Shown here one piece after another: positions 10,838-22,021 of a stretch of 64,000 nt of DNA. Source of the stretch: Diacronema lutheri (taxonomy: Eukaryota > Haptophyta > Pavlovophyceae > Pavlovales > Pavlovaceae); the NCBI GenBank assembly GCA_019448385.1, contig JAGTXO010000002.1, forward strand, positions 1,798,001 through 1,862,000, read 5' to 3'. Each line of letters starts with the position of its first letter. Position 1 is the first letter of the stretch. A program made the translations under genes and the position numbers. The notes beneath the pieces are model-generated. The model saw only the letters and a program-made list of their open reading frames with translations, did no database searches and had not been told where the DNA came from.

Positions 10838-11527
10838 ATGTGCCCGCCCGACCGCTGCTGCTGCTTCCCGCTCCACCAGGGCGTCAAGGTTGTGACGTAC
10901 GTGTTTGCCGTGCTGCAAGCCCTTGGAATCATTACGGCGATCGCCGCCTTCTCGTCGTTCTCGCAATTGGCGTGCGCGCCACAAAACGCGAGCGTGATGT
11001 CTGAGGCGTGCGAGGACGACGGCTCCGGCGTTTCCCGCATGCGGCCCGAGGTCTACAATTTGGCGGCGGGCGCGTTGGCCGGTTCCATCATTTTTGGCAT
11101 CATCCAGCTCGCCGCGTCAGTCTACGCGATCGGCGGCCTGAACGCGTTCGACGCGCGAAGGATCCGGCGCTTCTACGTCTTCACAGCCGTCGTGCTCGGC
11201 ATCCAGATCATCCTCCGCCTGCTCGACGTCGGCAGCCCGGACGCGACGGCCGTGACCAACGCGTGGACAGGGGCACTGCTGCAGGCGCTGCTCGGCGGCT
11301 GGTACGTCTTCGCGCTCAAAACGCTGAGCGAGCGCATCGCCAGCGGCCAGATCACGCGTGACGACCCGACGGGCGCCGGCATCTCTCAGTCGGGTAACGT
11401 CGAGCTGGGCCGACCACCGCACGCCCAAGCCGCGTGGGCGGCGCAGCCGCCGCCGCCCGCGTACGCCGCGGCCGCATCGTCGCACCCCGTGCCTCAGGTC
11501 GCAGTCGGCACGCCGTACAAGATGTGA
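10838..11527 (+). CDS. LAPTM4-like four-span endomembrane protein
   Basis: About 229 residues, intronless. The start MCPPDRCCCFPLHQGVKVV, a Cys cluster followed at once by the first membrane helix, resembles the LAPTM/tetraspan style of lysosomal membrane proteins. Four hydrophobic segments follow, with a loop containing SEACEDD after the first. The cytosolic tail is Pro/Ala-rich and has a PPAY (PPxY) motif of the sort that recruits NEDD4-type ubiquitin ligases in animal LAPTM proteins. Family assignment is from layout and motifs, so moderate. Another small four-TM family is possible. The start is fixed by the conserved-looking Cys cluster. Confidence 0.5.
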   Translation: MCPPDRCCCFPLHQGVKVVTYVFAVLQALGIITAIAAFSSFSQLACAPQNASVMSEACEDDGSGVSRMRPEVYNLAAGALAGSIIFGIIQLAASVYAIGGLNAFDARRIRRFYVFTAVVLGIQIILRLLDVGSPDATAVTNAWTGALLQALLGGWYVFALKTLSERIASGQITRDDPTGAGISQSGNVELGRPPHAQAAWAAQPPPPAYAAAASSHPVPQVAVGTPYKM

Positions 11528-11761
11528 TGCGACGACGCCGACGAGCTGCGCTGGCGCCGTTCCGCGCGGCGGTTGTTGAGCCGGCGCCCGCGCGTGCACC
11601 CGTGCATGCTGAAGTGTCCAGACCGTCGTGAGACGGCGCCTCGAGCATCTCGCTAACACTGCCACTCAAGTGCGCGAGTGTTGTGAGTGTGAGCATTCGG
11701 GAGATGAAGCTCGCATCGCCCAACTAGATAGATACCCCCGAGGGAGGCAGCCGCCGCGCGT

Positions 11762-14700
11762 ATGCCGCCCGCTCCGCGCTGGAGGGCCGGCGCTCGGCGC
11801 GGCGACGAGCTCGAGCTGCTGCCCGCGGGCGACGGCTGCGCGCAGGCGCGCGTTGATGACGAATCCATCTACGCGCCAGCGTCGTCCATCATCCCGCTCT
11901 CGCGCTCCGCGGAGGCGCCGGCGGGTCGGCCGTCTCGCGCGTCCTCGCACTCGCTATCGCGCGGCGCGATGCATGGCTCAGAGCTCAGGCATGAGCAGAT
12001 CGTGAGCAAGCTGCTGCGCGAGAATCAGGAGCTGACGACGACGATTGCCGACCTCGAGGCCGAGATGGACCATGACAACGGCTCGGAGGAGGAGGACAAC
12101 GGCGATGCCGAGGACCGTGCGGAGGGCTGGCATTCGCTCTCGCCGCGCCGCGATCACTCGCCGCCCGCCGAGGCAATAGCTCTGTCGCGCGGTAGGCGCG
12201 TCACACTCGCAGTCCTTCAGCGCGCGCCCGATCTCGCCGCACGCCCGCCTCGCAAGAAGGAGCGCGGGGCGAGCTTGCCGACAATCTGCAACGTGTCGAG
12301 CGGCAACGGCACGAGCGGCGGCTCGAGCGGCGTCGACTCGTCCGTGCCGCTCTCGCCGCCGCAGCAGCGGCTCACCGGCTTTGACGCGTGGCGCTCGCGC
12401 GCCGCTGCCTTTGGCCTCGGCCATCTCGCCGCCGACGAGCACAACAGCGCGACGCGCCGCGCAACCGCGCGCGGCCGCCGTTACTACACGCGGTCAGGTG
12501 AGCTGACCCTCCTCGACCGCCTCGAGCGCCGACGCGCGGGCTGGGGCCTCGTGCAGTGGTTTCGGCAGCGCGAGGCACGCTCGCACGATGGCCGTGCCTC
12601 CGCGCCGCATGCCCGCCGCCAGCCGCCGTCGCCATGCGCCGCAACTGCCGCCGGCGCCGCAGCCTCGCGCGGCGCTGCCGACTGGCCGGCACGCGCGCTC
12701 GGCGCGGCGCGGCGGTGTGTCTTCCCGCCGCTCGAGGCGCATGCCGGCGGCGAGCCAAACGGCGCGGACGACGCCGAGGACGCCGAGCGCGCGGCCGATG
12801 GGTCGGAGCTCGACGCGCCCGCGCGCAACATGGCGACCTTCGAGTCGTATGATTACCTGGACCTCCGCTCATGGCTCCGTTGGGAATCGGAGGCGCAGGA
12901 GGGGCACGAGCGGACGGCCGACCGCGAGCAGCTGGCCGACTTGGTGGTCTCGAGCCTGCTCATGCCGCTCCTCATTGGCCTCGCCGTCGGCATCGCCGCG
13001 TGGTCGTCCAACGCATCGAGCAACTGGCTCATCGATTTAAAGTGGGCGTGGACGTTTGGGCTGTTACACGACGGGAACAGCATCGCGTCGTACCCCGTCT
13101 TCGCGTCTGTGTGCGTTGGGCTGAGCGGCGTCGCGGCAGCGCTCGCGCTGGTCGCGCCCGCCGCGTGCGGCTCGGGCATACCGCACATCAAGGCCGTGTT
13201 GAACGGGATTCGTGTGCCCGGCGCGCTCGCGGTGCGCACGCTCGTGGCCAAGTATCTCGGCATCATTCTGGTCGTCGCGTCCGGCATGCCGGCGGGCCGC
13301 GAGGGACCGATGGTGCACATTGGCGCGGGCGTCGCGAGCACCCTTCTCCACTTGCATTCCTCCGTCCTTTCGTGGCCCGGCTGCCAGGGCTCGAACGTTG
13401 CACAAGCCAGGCGTCTCGACGAGGTTCGCGCCGGCCGGCCGACCGCGCGAGTGCACGCGACGATCGTGCGCCGCGCCGAGCCGCGCCACGCTCACACGCG
13501 CTCGCCCTCTCGCGCGCGCGCGCGCGCGCCGGCGCCGGGCGACGCAGGACGTGCACAAGCGCGACTTCGTATCGATGGGCGCGGCGGCGGGCGTGGCGGC
13601 GGCGTTCAACGCGCCGATTGGCGGCGTGATCTTTGCGCTCGAGGAGGTGAGCACGCACTGGTCGGGCACGCTCACGACGCGCGCCTTCTTCGCCGCGATC
13701 GTCGCGGCGGGCACGAACAACTTGCTCGTCTCCGCGCGGCATGACGGCGTGATCGAGCCGGACGCGCTCGTCGTCTTTGGCGAATACGACCTGGGGTCGG
13801 CGTTCACGATGCTCGAGCTGCCGATCTTCGTCTTCATCGGCGTGTGCGGCGGGCTGCTCGGCGCGCTCTTCAACGCGCTCAACGGCCGGATCAACCGCTG
13901 GCGGCAGCACACCCACTCGCCTCGCGGCGCAATGTTTGCGCTCGCGCGCGGCTCGCGCGCGCGCTCAAAGGTGCTCGAGGTTGCGGGCCTTGCGCTGCTC
14001 TGCGCGACGCTCTCGTTCGTGCTGCCGCTCCTCTTCGGCTGCTCCGACACTTCCTCCGCCATCACGGGCGGCGACGAGCCGCTCGTCGCGCAGGCGGGCG
14101 GGCGCGAGGTCGACGTGCAGCATATGCTCGTATCCGTGCAGTGCTCGAGGCCGGGCGAGTACAACGAGGTGGCGTCGATCACGCTCTCGAACCAGCACCG
14201 CGTGGTGCGCGCGCTCTTCTCGCGCAACGCGAGCGGCCGCCTCTTCTCCACGCGCGCGCTCGCCCTGTGCATGCTCCTCCAATTCGCTCTGTCGGTCCTG
14301 GTGTACGGTGCTGCGATCCCGTCCGGACTTTTCGTCCCGTGTATGACGATCGGCGCGCTCGGCGGACGGCTGATCGGCGAGCTCGTCGCGAGCCAGCAGT
14401 CGGCGGCGGCGGCCGCCGCCGCGGCCGCCGAGACGCTCGCCTCCCAATTCAACGCGACCGCCGCGCAAAGTGAGGCGGCCGTCACGGCGGCGGCTGCAGC
14501 GGCCGCCGCGGCGTCGCTCGCGACGGCGGATACGGGCTTCTACGCGCTGGTCGGCGCGGCGGCCATGCTGGGCGGCGTGACGCGCATGACCATCTCGCTC
14601 ACGATCATCGTGTGCGAGATCTCGGACGACGCGGGTGCCCTCCTCCCGCTGATGGCAACCATATTGACAGCCAAGGTCGTCGCCGATATTTTCAATCCGT

Positions 14701-16646
14701 CCATATACGACGCTGCGATGGCGCTTGCCGGATTCCCCTACATCGAGGACTGCCTGCCGCGCTCGCTCAAGCGGCTGCGCGCCGAGGACGTGATGGCGCA
14801 GGACGTCGTCGCCCTCGCCTCCGTCGCGCGCGCGCGTGACGTCGCCGCCGCGCTCGACCGCACGACGCACGGCGCGTTCCCGGTGATTGAGGTCGGCCGC
14901 ACGGGCCGCTGCCGGTATCTTACTGGCCAGGTGCTGCGGTACCAGCTGCACGCGCTCCTCGCGCTGCGCGCCTTCTCGCCGCCCGGCAGCCTGCCGCCGG
15001 GCGTGACGGCAGTTGAGCGCATCTCCGTGCTCTCGCGCCGGTCAAGCCGTCGCGCGTCGCAGCGCGAGCACGGCGGCGGCGATGCGGTGCGCGGCGGCGG
15101 TGGTGGTGGCGGCGGCGCCGGCGACGCCGGCGCCGGCGACGCCGGCGGCGCCGGCGGCGCGCGCGATGGCTGCGGCGGAGACGGCGCGCTCGACAGCGGG
15201 GGCGGCGCGCACGGCGACGGCTTCGACGCGCACGCCGCGCGCCGCGCACGCCGCGCCAGCGGGTGCGACGGCAACGTGCCCCATGCAGCACACCCTTTGA
15301 GCCTGCGCGGCGCGCTCGCCAGCGCGCCGAGCGCGGAGCCTCCGCGCGCTGCGCACGCGATCGTTACTCAGCATGGCGGCGTTCGCGTGACGGGTGACGT
15401 CACGCACGATGGCGGCCGGCCTTGGGCGCCTGCCGAGCACATGCTTGGCGCAATGCAGCCGGTTGGCGAGCCGGCAGCTCAGCCCCTCGCGCGCCGCCAG
15501 CCGTCCGACCTGCGCGTGAGCGCGCCGCCGGCTGGGCTTGTCACTGGCCAAGGGGGCGGCGAGGGTACCTCGGCGTGGGCGCAGGCCGGCTTGCCGTCGC
15601 CGCCGCCGTCGCCGCCATTGCCCACAGAGCGCGAGCTGCCGCGCAGCTACGCGCAGATCGAGGCCGAGCCCGCGTGTCCGCCGTGCGAGCTGCGCCCGGC
15701 CGTCGACTCGTTTGAAAACCTGCTCGAGACGAGCACGCGCGCACCTGCGCGCGCGAGCCCGCGCCGCGCGCCGCGCCGGCAAGCGAGCGTGCTCGCGCGC
15801 GGGCTGCCCATCAGCCCGTCGCTTGAGGCAGTGGAGGCGAGTCTCGCGCACATGGGCCGCGGCGTCCGTTCCCAGCTCAGCCGCCTCGCGCAGCCCGGGC
15901 CTACGACGCGCACGCGCGCGGGCGTCGCGCTTGCTGACATGCTGCGCGCGCGCCGTCTGCAGCAGTCCAACCAGTCGCGGCTGGACACGCTCGGTCGGCG
16001 CGTTGGCGCGCGCTGCTGGGGCGGTGCCGTCCGCCTGCTCGGCAGCGGCGAAGGCGAAGGCGCCGAGTCGGGCGAGCGTGGTACGTCGAGCATCGGGCAG
16101 AGGGACGCGAGCTGGACGTGGGGTAGTAACCCACACGCGGTTGACCCGGCGACGCCCGTGTTGCCCCCGCTCACGCCGGAGGAGGAGGAGATGCTCATCG
16201 ACTTGCGGCCAATCATGGACCTCGCGCCGCTCAGCGTGCTGCCAACCACGCCCATCGACCGCCTGCATGCGCTCTTCCGCCTGATGGGCCTTCGCCACCT
16301 TTTCGTCGCGGACACGCGCAACCAACTCGTGGGCGTCATCACGCGCAAGGACCTGCTGCCCGAGGTGCTGCACGAGGCCGCGGCGACGTCGCACGCGACC
16401 GCGCCGCAGCACCCGTCCGACGGCGGCAAGGAGGAGCAGAGGGCTGACGACGAGGACGAGGACGACGTGCGCAGCTTGCGGCTGCGCATGCCGTCCATCC
16501 GTGCGCGCCACCCGTCGGTCCGGCCCTTCGTCCGGCCGGGCAGCTCGGCGCGCACGCCACTTGCGGAGGAGGCGACGGGCTGCCTCGCATCGCCCACCAT
16601 TGGGCCCACCAAATTGATCGGCGAGCGCAGCCTTACCGGGCCGTGA
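11762..16646 (+). CDS. CLC-family chloride/proton exchanger with two CBS domains
   Basis: Two exons, 11762-13423 and 13548-16646, joined in phase across a 124-base intron, give about 1,586 residues, roughly twice the usual CLC. The N-terminal ~380 residues are disordered with a short coiled coil. The transporter core shows GSGIPHIKAVLNG, GREGPMVHIG (gating Glu), APIGGVIFALEEVS and AAIPSGLFVPCMTIG. The second Glu of LEE matches the proton glutamate of CLC exchangers; channels have Val there. Ser in GSGIP favours chloride over nitrate. CBS1 (RAEDVMAQDVVAL) is near 14,780 and CBS2 (LSVLPTTPIDRLHALF, VGVITRKDLLPE) near 16,220-16,370. Between them lie some 400 Ala/Arg/Gly-rich residues. His replaces the more usual Glu after GSGIP. 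Likely vesicular or vacuolar anion transport. Confidence 0.9.
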
Positions 16647-16848
16647 GCGCACGCCCGGCCCGTGCGCCCTCGCCGCCCCGCGCCGCCGCACGCTGCGCAC
16701 TTTGTGCACCATTTGTCATTCTCCCTCTTCAACCCTTGTCAATCTGAATCTGCCTCTTCCCCTTGTCATCGCTTTGCATAAAATTGCAGTGCCAGAAACC
16801 GGAACGTACTCACACAAGTACGAGGGGGTCATCGATGCATCCGGACAG

Positions 16849-19260
16849 TCAACCGGCCGCCTCTCGCTCGCACGCGCGGCATGCAAGCAGCGCCGCGCAC
16901 ACGCGCACGAGCCCGTCGGCATCAGCGCCGGCATCGGCGCTCACCTCGGCGTTCGCCTCGGCGTGCACGTCGAGGGGCTCGAGCGGCGGCAGCCATGGCG
17001 CCCGCGCCCTCGCGTAGCTCGGCTCCGGAGGCGTGCCGAGCGCGCACGCCGGGCCGGGCAGCGGCTGGTACACGCGCACGCGGCCGCCGCCCGGACCAAT
17101 GATGAGCAGAGCCAAAGCGCCATCGTGATAATCATCATTGCCGTCCTCATCGGCATGTAGCACGCCATCGCCGCGCGCGCCACGCTCGCACTTGCCCGCA
17201 GCAGCGCCGGCCGGCCGCACGCGCCCAGGCTCGTCGGCACGCTGCGCCGCGCCGTGCAGCGCGCCGCCCGCTGCCGCGTCGACCGGGGCAGCGGGCGCCG
17301 AGAAGCCCAGAGCGTGCGCCAGCACGCGCGCGCGCGCGATGCGCGCGCCGCACACGATCGCGGCCGTCGCGTCGGCGAGGAGGCAGAGGAACGACGCAAG
17401 CGCGTCTTCATCGCCCGCGCCGAGCTCCGCCCAGCGCAGCGCAAAAGCACCGAGCGGCGGCGGCGCGTGAGCGCTCAGCCGCGGCGCGCTCGACGCGCGC
17501 GCATCTGTCGGCTCGCCTGCTGTCCGCAGCGCCGCGCCACCGTCGGCTAGCTCGCCCTCGAGCGCGAGCGAGCCGGCCACCCAGACCTCAAAGGTGAAAC
17601 CGCCGCCCACAACCGTTGGCCAGCCATCGTGCAGAGCTGCACCGCTCGCCGCCGCGTTCACGCCCACGCTCACGCCGACGCGACATGGCGCGAACGCGCG
17701 CGTCACGACACGCACGCTGACCGCGGCGCTCGCGTAGGTGGGTGCGAGCGCGTGCAGGGCGTGCAGGAGCACAGGCGCCGCACGCAGCTGCGCAGAGGCT
17801 CGGCAGAGCGCGCCGACGAGCAGCCGGCCGGACGAGCGCCAGCCCGGCTCGAGCGCGCGCGCGTCCCAGACGTCCGTCCCGAAGACGAGGTGGCGTTGAC
17901 TTGGCTCGTCGTCCGCGCGTCGGCTGTCGGACGGCACGCGGCCTGCGGCATGCATCGCAAGGGCGCTAAGGAGACCGCACAACGTCGCCTCGCGCGCAGC
18001 CGTGCCGAGCGGGTCGGCGTCGGCGCGGTGCTCCGCGCCAGGTAAGGCGCGCGCGCGCTTCGCGGGCGCGTGGTCTGCGCGATCGGCACCTACGAGCGCG
18101 GTGTCGCCCGAAACGCGCGGCTGCGCGAAGCGCGCGGACGCCGGGAAGATGCCGACGAACAGGGTACTCGTCGCGCTGCCGCTTGCCGCAACAGACGGCG
18201 CAAACGTGACGTGCGTTGGCGTCCAGTGCAGCACGAGCGCCGAGCTGCCGTTCACCGCGCCAAAAACCCCGCCTGCCGAGCCGGCCGAGGCGGCCGAGGC
18301 GGCGGACGCGCTCATCGCGCCGCTGGCCGACGCGCCGCCTGCCGCGCCGCCCGCGCGCGTGAGGAGCTCATCGCGTATCTGCGCAAATGCGGCGCGGTGG
18401 TAGCGGGCGGCCCACGTGCGCAGCAGCGCCTCATGCGCGAGCGCGCCGAGCTGGGGCGTGCTCTGCGCGCGCTGCGGCGACGGCAGCTCAGCGGCGGAGA
18501 GTGAGCTGCCCGCGTGCGGCGGCGCGCCCACGCCGACTCCGCGTGCGCTGCGCGCAGCCGTCGTGCGCGCCAGCGCAGCCGACGACGGGTTCGCGGCGGC
18601 TCCGCTCCCAACGATGAGCACCGCATCGTCGAACGCGCGCACGTCCGAAGGCGCCCATCGCCGACGCATCTGCGCGATGAGCTGGCATCGCTCATCCTCG
18701 GCGCGCGCGCGCTCGCCAAGCGTTCTCGCCGCGCGCCGCAGCCGCGCCGCCGCCGCGGAGAGCGCGTCCACCTTGACGTCCAGATGCGCGAGCTCGCGCG
18801 CGTGCACAAGCCGCGCTCGCGCCCGGTCGTACTGTGCGCCGCGCCGCGGCGACGTCGATCGGTCGGCGTGCGCCTCAACGGAGGCGAGCTCGAGACCGGG
18901 GAGCGGCTGCGTGCGCGGCGCGCGGCCATCATTGGAAGTATCGAGCGCGTCGAGCACGTCAAGGAGCGCGCGCAGCTCGTTGGACGCCGAGTTCCGGTGC
19001 GCCTTCATCTCGTCCATCAGCTCCTCGTCCTCGTACGGCGCGGCCTCGAGCGCAGCCTGACGCGCGCCGATCGCCGCCTCGAGCCATTCGGCTGGGAGGC
19101 CGCGGCCGTTGCCGCCCCAAAGGCGCTTGGCGGCGCGCTCGTGCACGGCGTGCGGGTGGATAGACTCGACGTGCGGCAGGTGCGTGCCCGCCTCGTCGAT
19201 GCACAGCACGCCCTCTCTGAAGGCCTCAAAGGCGATCGCGTCTCGCGCCGACGCCGCCAT
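16849..19260 (-). CDS. Mediator subunit 17-like protein (tentative)
   Basis: About 803 residues from ATG 19260, intronless. An N-terminal helical part contains DEELMDEMKAHRNSASNELR, then DHLDVKVDAL-type helices, then CQLIAQMRRRWAPSDVRAF and DAVLIVGSG. This order resembles MED17, which has a helical head with LIxKLxxAxxELxxxL, then a (K/R)xxWxxRR segment leading into a beta-rich domain. The C-terminal half is beta-rich (FTFEVWVAGSLALEGEL, LALLIIGPGGGRVRVYQ) with Ala-rich inserts. MED17 is the head-module scaffold linking Mediator to RNA polymerase II. The match is by pattern memory only, so the name is tentative. The gene is convergent with CLC (202 bases apart) and divergent from the next gene. 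Confidence 0.45.
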   Translation of the reverse strand: MAASARDAIAFEAFREGVLCIDEAGTHLPHVESIHPHAVHERAAKRLWGGNGRGLPAEWLEAAIGARQAALEAAPYEDEELMDEMKAHRNSASNELRALLDVLDALDTSNDGRAPRTQPLPGLELASVEAHADRSTSPRRGAQYDRARARLVHARELAHLDVKVDALSAAAARLRRAARTLGERARAEDERCQLIAQMRRRWAPSDVRAFDDAVLIVGSGAAANPSSAALARTTAARSARGVGVGAPPHAGSSLSAAELPSPQRAQSTPQLGALAHEALLRTWAARYHRAAFAQIRDELLTRAGGAAGGASASGAMSASAASAASAGSAGGVFGAVNGSSALVLHWTPTHVTFAPSVAASGSATSTLFVGIFPASARFAQPRVSGDTALVGADRADHAPAKRARALPGAEHRADADPLGTAAREATLCGLLSALAMHAAGRVPSDSRRADDEPSQRHLVFGTDVWDARALEPGWRSSGRLLVGALCRASAQLRAAPVLLHALHALAPTYASAAVSVRVVTRAFAPCRVGVSVGVNAAASGAALHDGWPTVVGGGFTFEVWVAGSLALEGELADGGAALRTAGEPTDARASSAPRLSAHAPPPLGAFALRWAELGAGDEDALASFLCLLADATAAIVCGARIARARVLAHALGFSAPAAPVDAAAGGALHGAAQRADEPGRVRPAGAAAGKCERGARGDGVLHADEDGNDDYHDGALALLIIGPGGGRVRVYQPLPGPACALGTPPEPSYARARAPWLPPLEPLDVHAEANAEVSADAGADADGLVRVCAALLACRACEREAAG

Positions 19261-19390
19261 CGTGAGTTCACGCGCTGATGACGAGGGACGACTAGTCAAG
19301 TAGTCATCACTTTCAGTGGATTGAGCCACGGCCAACGGCCCCTGCACCGCCGCTTTTCGCGTCGCTGCCACAGGGCGACAGCGACGGCAG
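19261..19390. promoter_or_regulatory. Bidirectional promoter between MED17-like and coiled-coil genes
   Basis: 130 bases between two divergent start codons, less GC-rich than the flanks in its first 60 bases (GACTAGTCAAGTAGTCATCA, a near palindrome). Assignment rests on layout. Confidence 0.35.
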
Positions 19391-20413
19391 ATGGGTGACG
19401 CCTCGATCGCGCAGTCTGGCGCGCGAGAGCAGCATCGGCGCATTGGCGAGCGCCTCAAGAATCTCGTGAGCGACCTCGCTGAGCGCGAGAAGACGCTTGC
19501 TGCGCTCCGCAGGCAGCTTGGCAACCCGCCGCGCGGCGACTGGCGCATGCTGTGCCGCCACGTGCGCGCGGTCGACGAGCACAAGGCGCTGCGCGAGGAG
19601 GTTCGCCAGGTGCGGCTGGAGCTGCGGCTCGCGCACAAGCAGCTGGTCGAGGCAGACGAGCTGATCCGCTCCCTTCGGCGAGACTTGATTGTCGCCGTGC
19701 GCGGCGGCGGCACGCATGCCGGAGGGATCACAACGATTGAGAGCGAGCCTGCGCCGGCGGCATTGCCCGTCGAGGCGGTACCGTCGGCCTTGCAGGGATC
19801 GAGGACGACGCACGTCAACGATCCTCCCGGCAGCGCGCCGTGCAACGCTGAGCCGACCCCGCCGCATGTGCAGCTCGCCGACGCCGTGCACCGTGCCTCT
19901 GAGCGCGACCGCGCACGGCATGCTGCCACGCCAGGCGCATGCACCGCCAGCGGCGAGCGCGTGCCGCGCGCGCGCGCCCAAGATGGCGGTGGCAGTGGCG
20001 CGCTCCCCCAGTCGGCGCCTGCGCACGTGGCGCCCGAAGCCCTCGCGCGCATGCATGGCGGCGAGCCGCAGCTTCGCGCTCGCGGGGTGGCCTGCGGTCG
20101 CTTCTCGAACGTGGCCGGCGCGCCGCTGCATGACGAGGTCCGGGTGCTCAGCCTCGAGCGCGGCGTTGGGCGCGGCAAGCGGCCGCGCGGCGACTACTTC
20201 ACGAGCGCGGGCGTGTCCGAGGACATTCAGACTGTGCGCGAGTATGAGATGTTCGTCAAGGGCGTCAAGCTTGGCCTCGCCCTCGTCTCGCACGTGTGTG
20301 AGCACGTGAAGAAGCACGTTCGCGTCGAGCAGGAGCTCGAAGAGAACGACGACCGCACTGGCGACTCTGCCGCGCGCTCCGCCGGCGCCGATGTGGCAAG
20401 GCCGGCTGCGTGA
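19391..20413 (+). CDS. Coiled-coil protein of unknown function
   Basis: About 340 residues, intronless. Residues 15-110 form a strong heptad-like coil (RRIGERLKNLVSDLAEREKT, then LREEVRQVRLELRLAHKQL). A long disordered Ala/Pro/Arg-rich middle follows, then a conserved-looking C-terminal block (RPRGDYFTSAG, IQTVREYEMFVKGVKLGLAL, HVKKHVRVEQELEEN). The composition of both end blocks, unlike the shadow frames, supports real coding. No family recognised. A structural, centrosomal or transcription-linked role is possible but nothing decides it. Confidence 0.6.
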   Translation: MGDASIAQSGAREQHRRIGERLKNLVSDLAEREKTLAALRRQLGNPPRGDWRMLCRHVRAVDEHKALREEVRQVRLELRLAHKQLVEADELIRSLRRDLIVAVRGGGTHAGGITTIESEPAPAALPVEAVPSALQGSRTTHVNDPPGSAPCNAEPTPPHVQLADAVHRASERDRARHAATPGACTASGERVPRARAQDGGGSGALPQSAPAHVAPEALARMHGGEPQLRARGVACGRFSNVAGAPLHDEVRVLSLERGVGRGKRPRGDYFTSAGVSEDIQTVREYEMFVKGVKLGLALVSHVCEHVKKHVRVEQELEENDDRTGDSAARSAGADVARPAA

Positions 20414-20507
20414 CACGCGACGCCCAGGGCTCCGTATTGTGTGCCACGCCGTCGCGTGACATAGTAATGATGGCGGCGGCGCCGGGCGCGCGTGCGACAC
20501 GCTGAGG

Positions 20508-21968
20508 ATGACGCTCACGCAGCCGCTCGTCGCGGCGGCCGACAAGACCGAGGAGCCAGGGCGGCACCGCCGCACGGCATTTGCGTGCGCCGCCTGCGCG
20601 ATCCTCGTCCTGCTCGTGGCGAGTGCGTACCGGGTCGCGACATTTCTCGCGGCACGGCGGCCATACCCGCCGGCGCACACGCCGTCGAGCGAGCTGATCC
20701 GCGGCGTCTCCCTTGGCGGCTGGCTGGTGCTAGAGGCGTTCATCACGCCGTCGCTCTTTGCTCGCGCCAACGACATGTCCCGAGCGCTCGGCGGCGGCCG
20801 CCCGTCTTGCCCCGGCCTGATCGTCGACCAGTGGTCGTTGCACGCGTGCCTCGGCGCCAACCGCTCGCTCGAGCTCCTCGCGCCGCACTGGAGGGGCTGG
20901 GTCTCGCGCGACGACCTGCACCGGCTGCGTGCTTCCGGGATCAACACGGTGCGCGTCCCGCTGCCGTACTGGCTCGTCGACATCCAGGACGGCGAGCCGT
21001 GGGTCGGGCAGGCGCAGATGGCGGACGCGCTCCGACGAGCTCTCGTTTGGTGCGTGGAGCTGGGCCTCAAGGTCTTCGTCGACCTGCACGCCGCGCCGGG
21101 CTCGCAGAACGGCTTTGACAATTCCGGTCGCATGGGCGCGACCGAATGGCAGGCCGCTGACGCGAGCGGCCAGCTGCGCAACCTCGGCCGAACGCTGGAG
21201 GTGTGGCGGAGGTTGATCGCGCTCCTCGCGCACGCCGCGGCCGAGGCCGGCGTCGCGACAGAGTCGATGCTCTCGGGCGTTGAAGTGGTGAACGAGGCAC
21301 CGTGGTTCGACCCAAATATCGACCGCGACGTGCTCCGCGCATTCATCGTCGACGCCTACTTTGAACTGAGAGCCAAGCTCGGCGACACCGTAGCGATCTA
21401 CTTTCACGACGGCTTCTCGCCGCACGCGTGGTCCGATTTCTTGCAGGGCGCGCGCTTCGTCAACGTGCGGCTGGACCGGCACGAGTACCAGACCTTCGAC
21501 GCGGGCGAGGTCCGCTGGCCCAGCAGCAAGCACCTTCGCCTGGCGTGCGAGCAGGCCTTCTCGATCGAGCAGAACATCCGGACGCACCGGACCGTCGTCG
21601 GCGAATTTTCGCTCGCGACCAACGATTGCGACCCGTGGCTCAACGGGTACGGCAAGGGCTCGCGGTACGAGGGCACGCCGCCTTTTGACGACCACCCGGC
21701 CGTCGGCTCGTGCGAGCCACTCCGCCGCGCGGACAAGTTTGCGCCCGCGTACCACGCCTTCCTCCGGCGGTACGCCGAGGCGCAGATGCGCTCCTGGGAC
21801 GTGGGCGATGGCTGGATCTTTTGGAACTTCAAGACGGAGGGCGGCTGCGCGCCGCATTTCGATTATTTGCTCGGCGTGTCGGAGGGCTACCTGCCGCCGC
21901 TCGCGGGCATATACATGGAGCCAGCGGGGGGATGCCCCGCGCATCTGCGCCGGACGATGGTGCGATGA
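20508..21968 (+). CDS. GH5 (subfamily 9-like) exo-beta-1,3-glucanase, type II membrane protein
   Basis: About 486 residues, intronless. Residues 24-45 are a single membrane anchor (FACAACAILVLLVASAY) after a short cytosolic N-terminus, so the enzyme faces the lumen or outside. The catalytic domain starts GVSLGGWLVLEAFITPSLF, the signature of fungal and oomycete exo-1,3-beta-glucanases. VEVVNEAP holds the acid/base Glu, VVGEFSLATNDCDPWLNG the nucleophile Glu, and WIFWNFKTEGG the Trp-lined subsite. It releases glucose from beta-1,3-glucan ends and would complement the endo-acting GH81 14 kb upstream. Convergent with PRP4, 53 bases apart. Confidence 0.88.
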   Translation: MTLTQPLVAAADKTEEPGRHRRTAFACAACAILVLLVASAYRVATFLAARRPYPPAHTPSSELIRGVSLGGWLVLEAFITPSLFARANDMSRALGGGRPSCPGLIVDQWSLHACLGANRSLELLAPHWRGWVSRDDLHRLRASGINTVRVPLPYWLVDIQDGEPWVGQAQMADALRRALVWCVELGLKVFVDLHAAPGSQNGFDNSGRMGATEWQAADASGQLRNLGRTLEVWRRLIALLAHAAAEAGVATESMLSGVEVVNEAPWFDPNIDRDVLRAFIVDAYFELRAKLGDTVAIYFHDGFSPHAWSDFLQGARFVNVRLDRHEYQTFDAGEVRWPSSKHLRLACEQAFSIEQNIRTHRTVVGEFSLATNDCDPWLNGYGKGSRYEGTPPFDDHPAVGSCEPLRRADKFAPAYHAFLRRYAEAQMRSWDVGDGWIFWNFKTEGGCAPHFDYLLGVSEGYLPPLAGIYMEPAGGCPAHLRRTMVR

Positions 21969-22021
21969 GTACGAGAGCCCGCCGCGTGACGACGAGAAGG
22001 CTGAGAGGCTCACAATTCACA

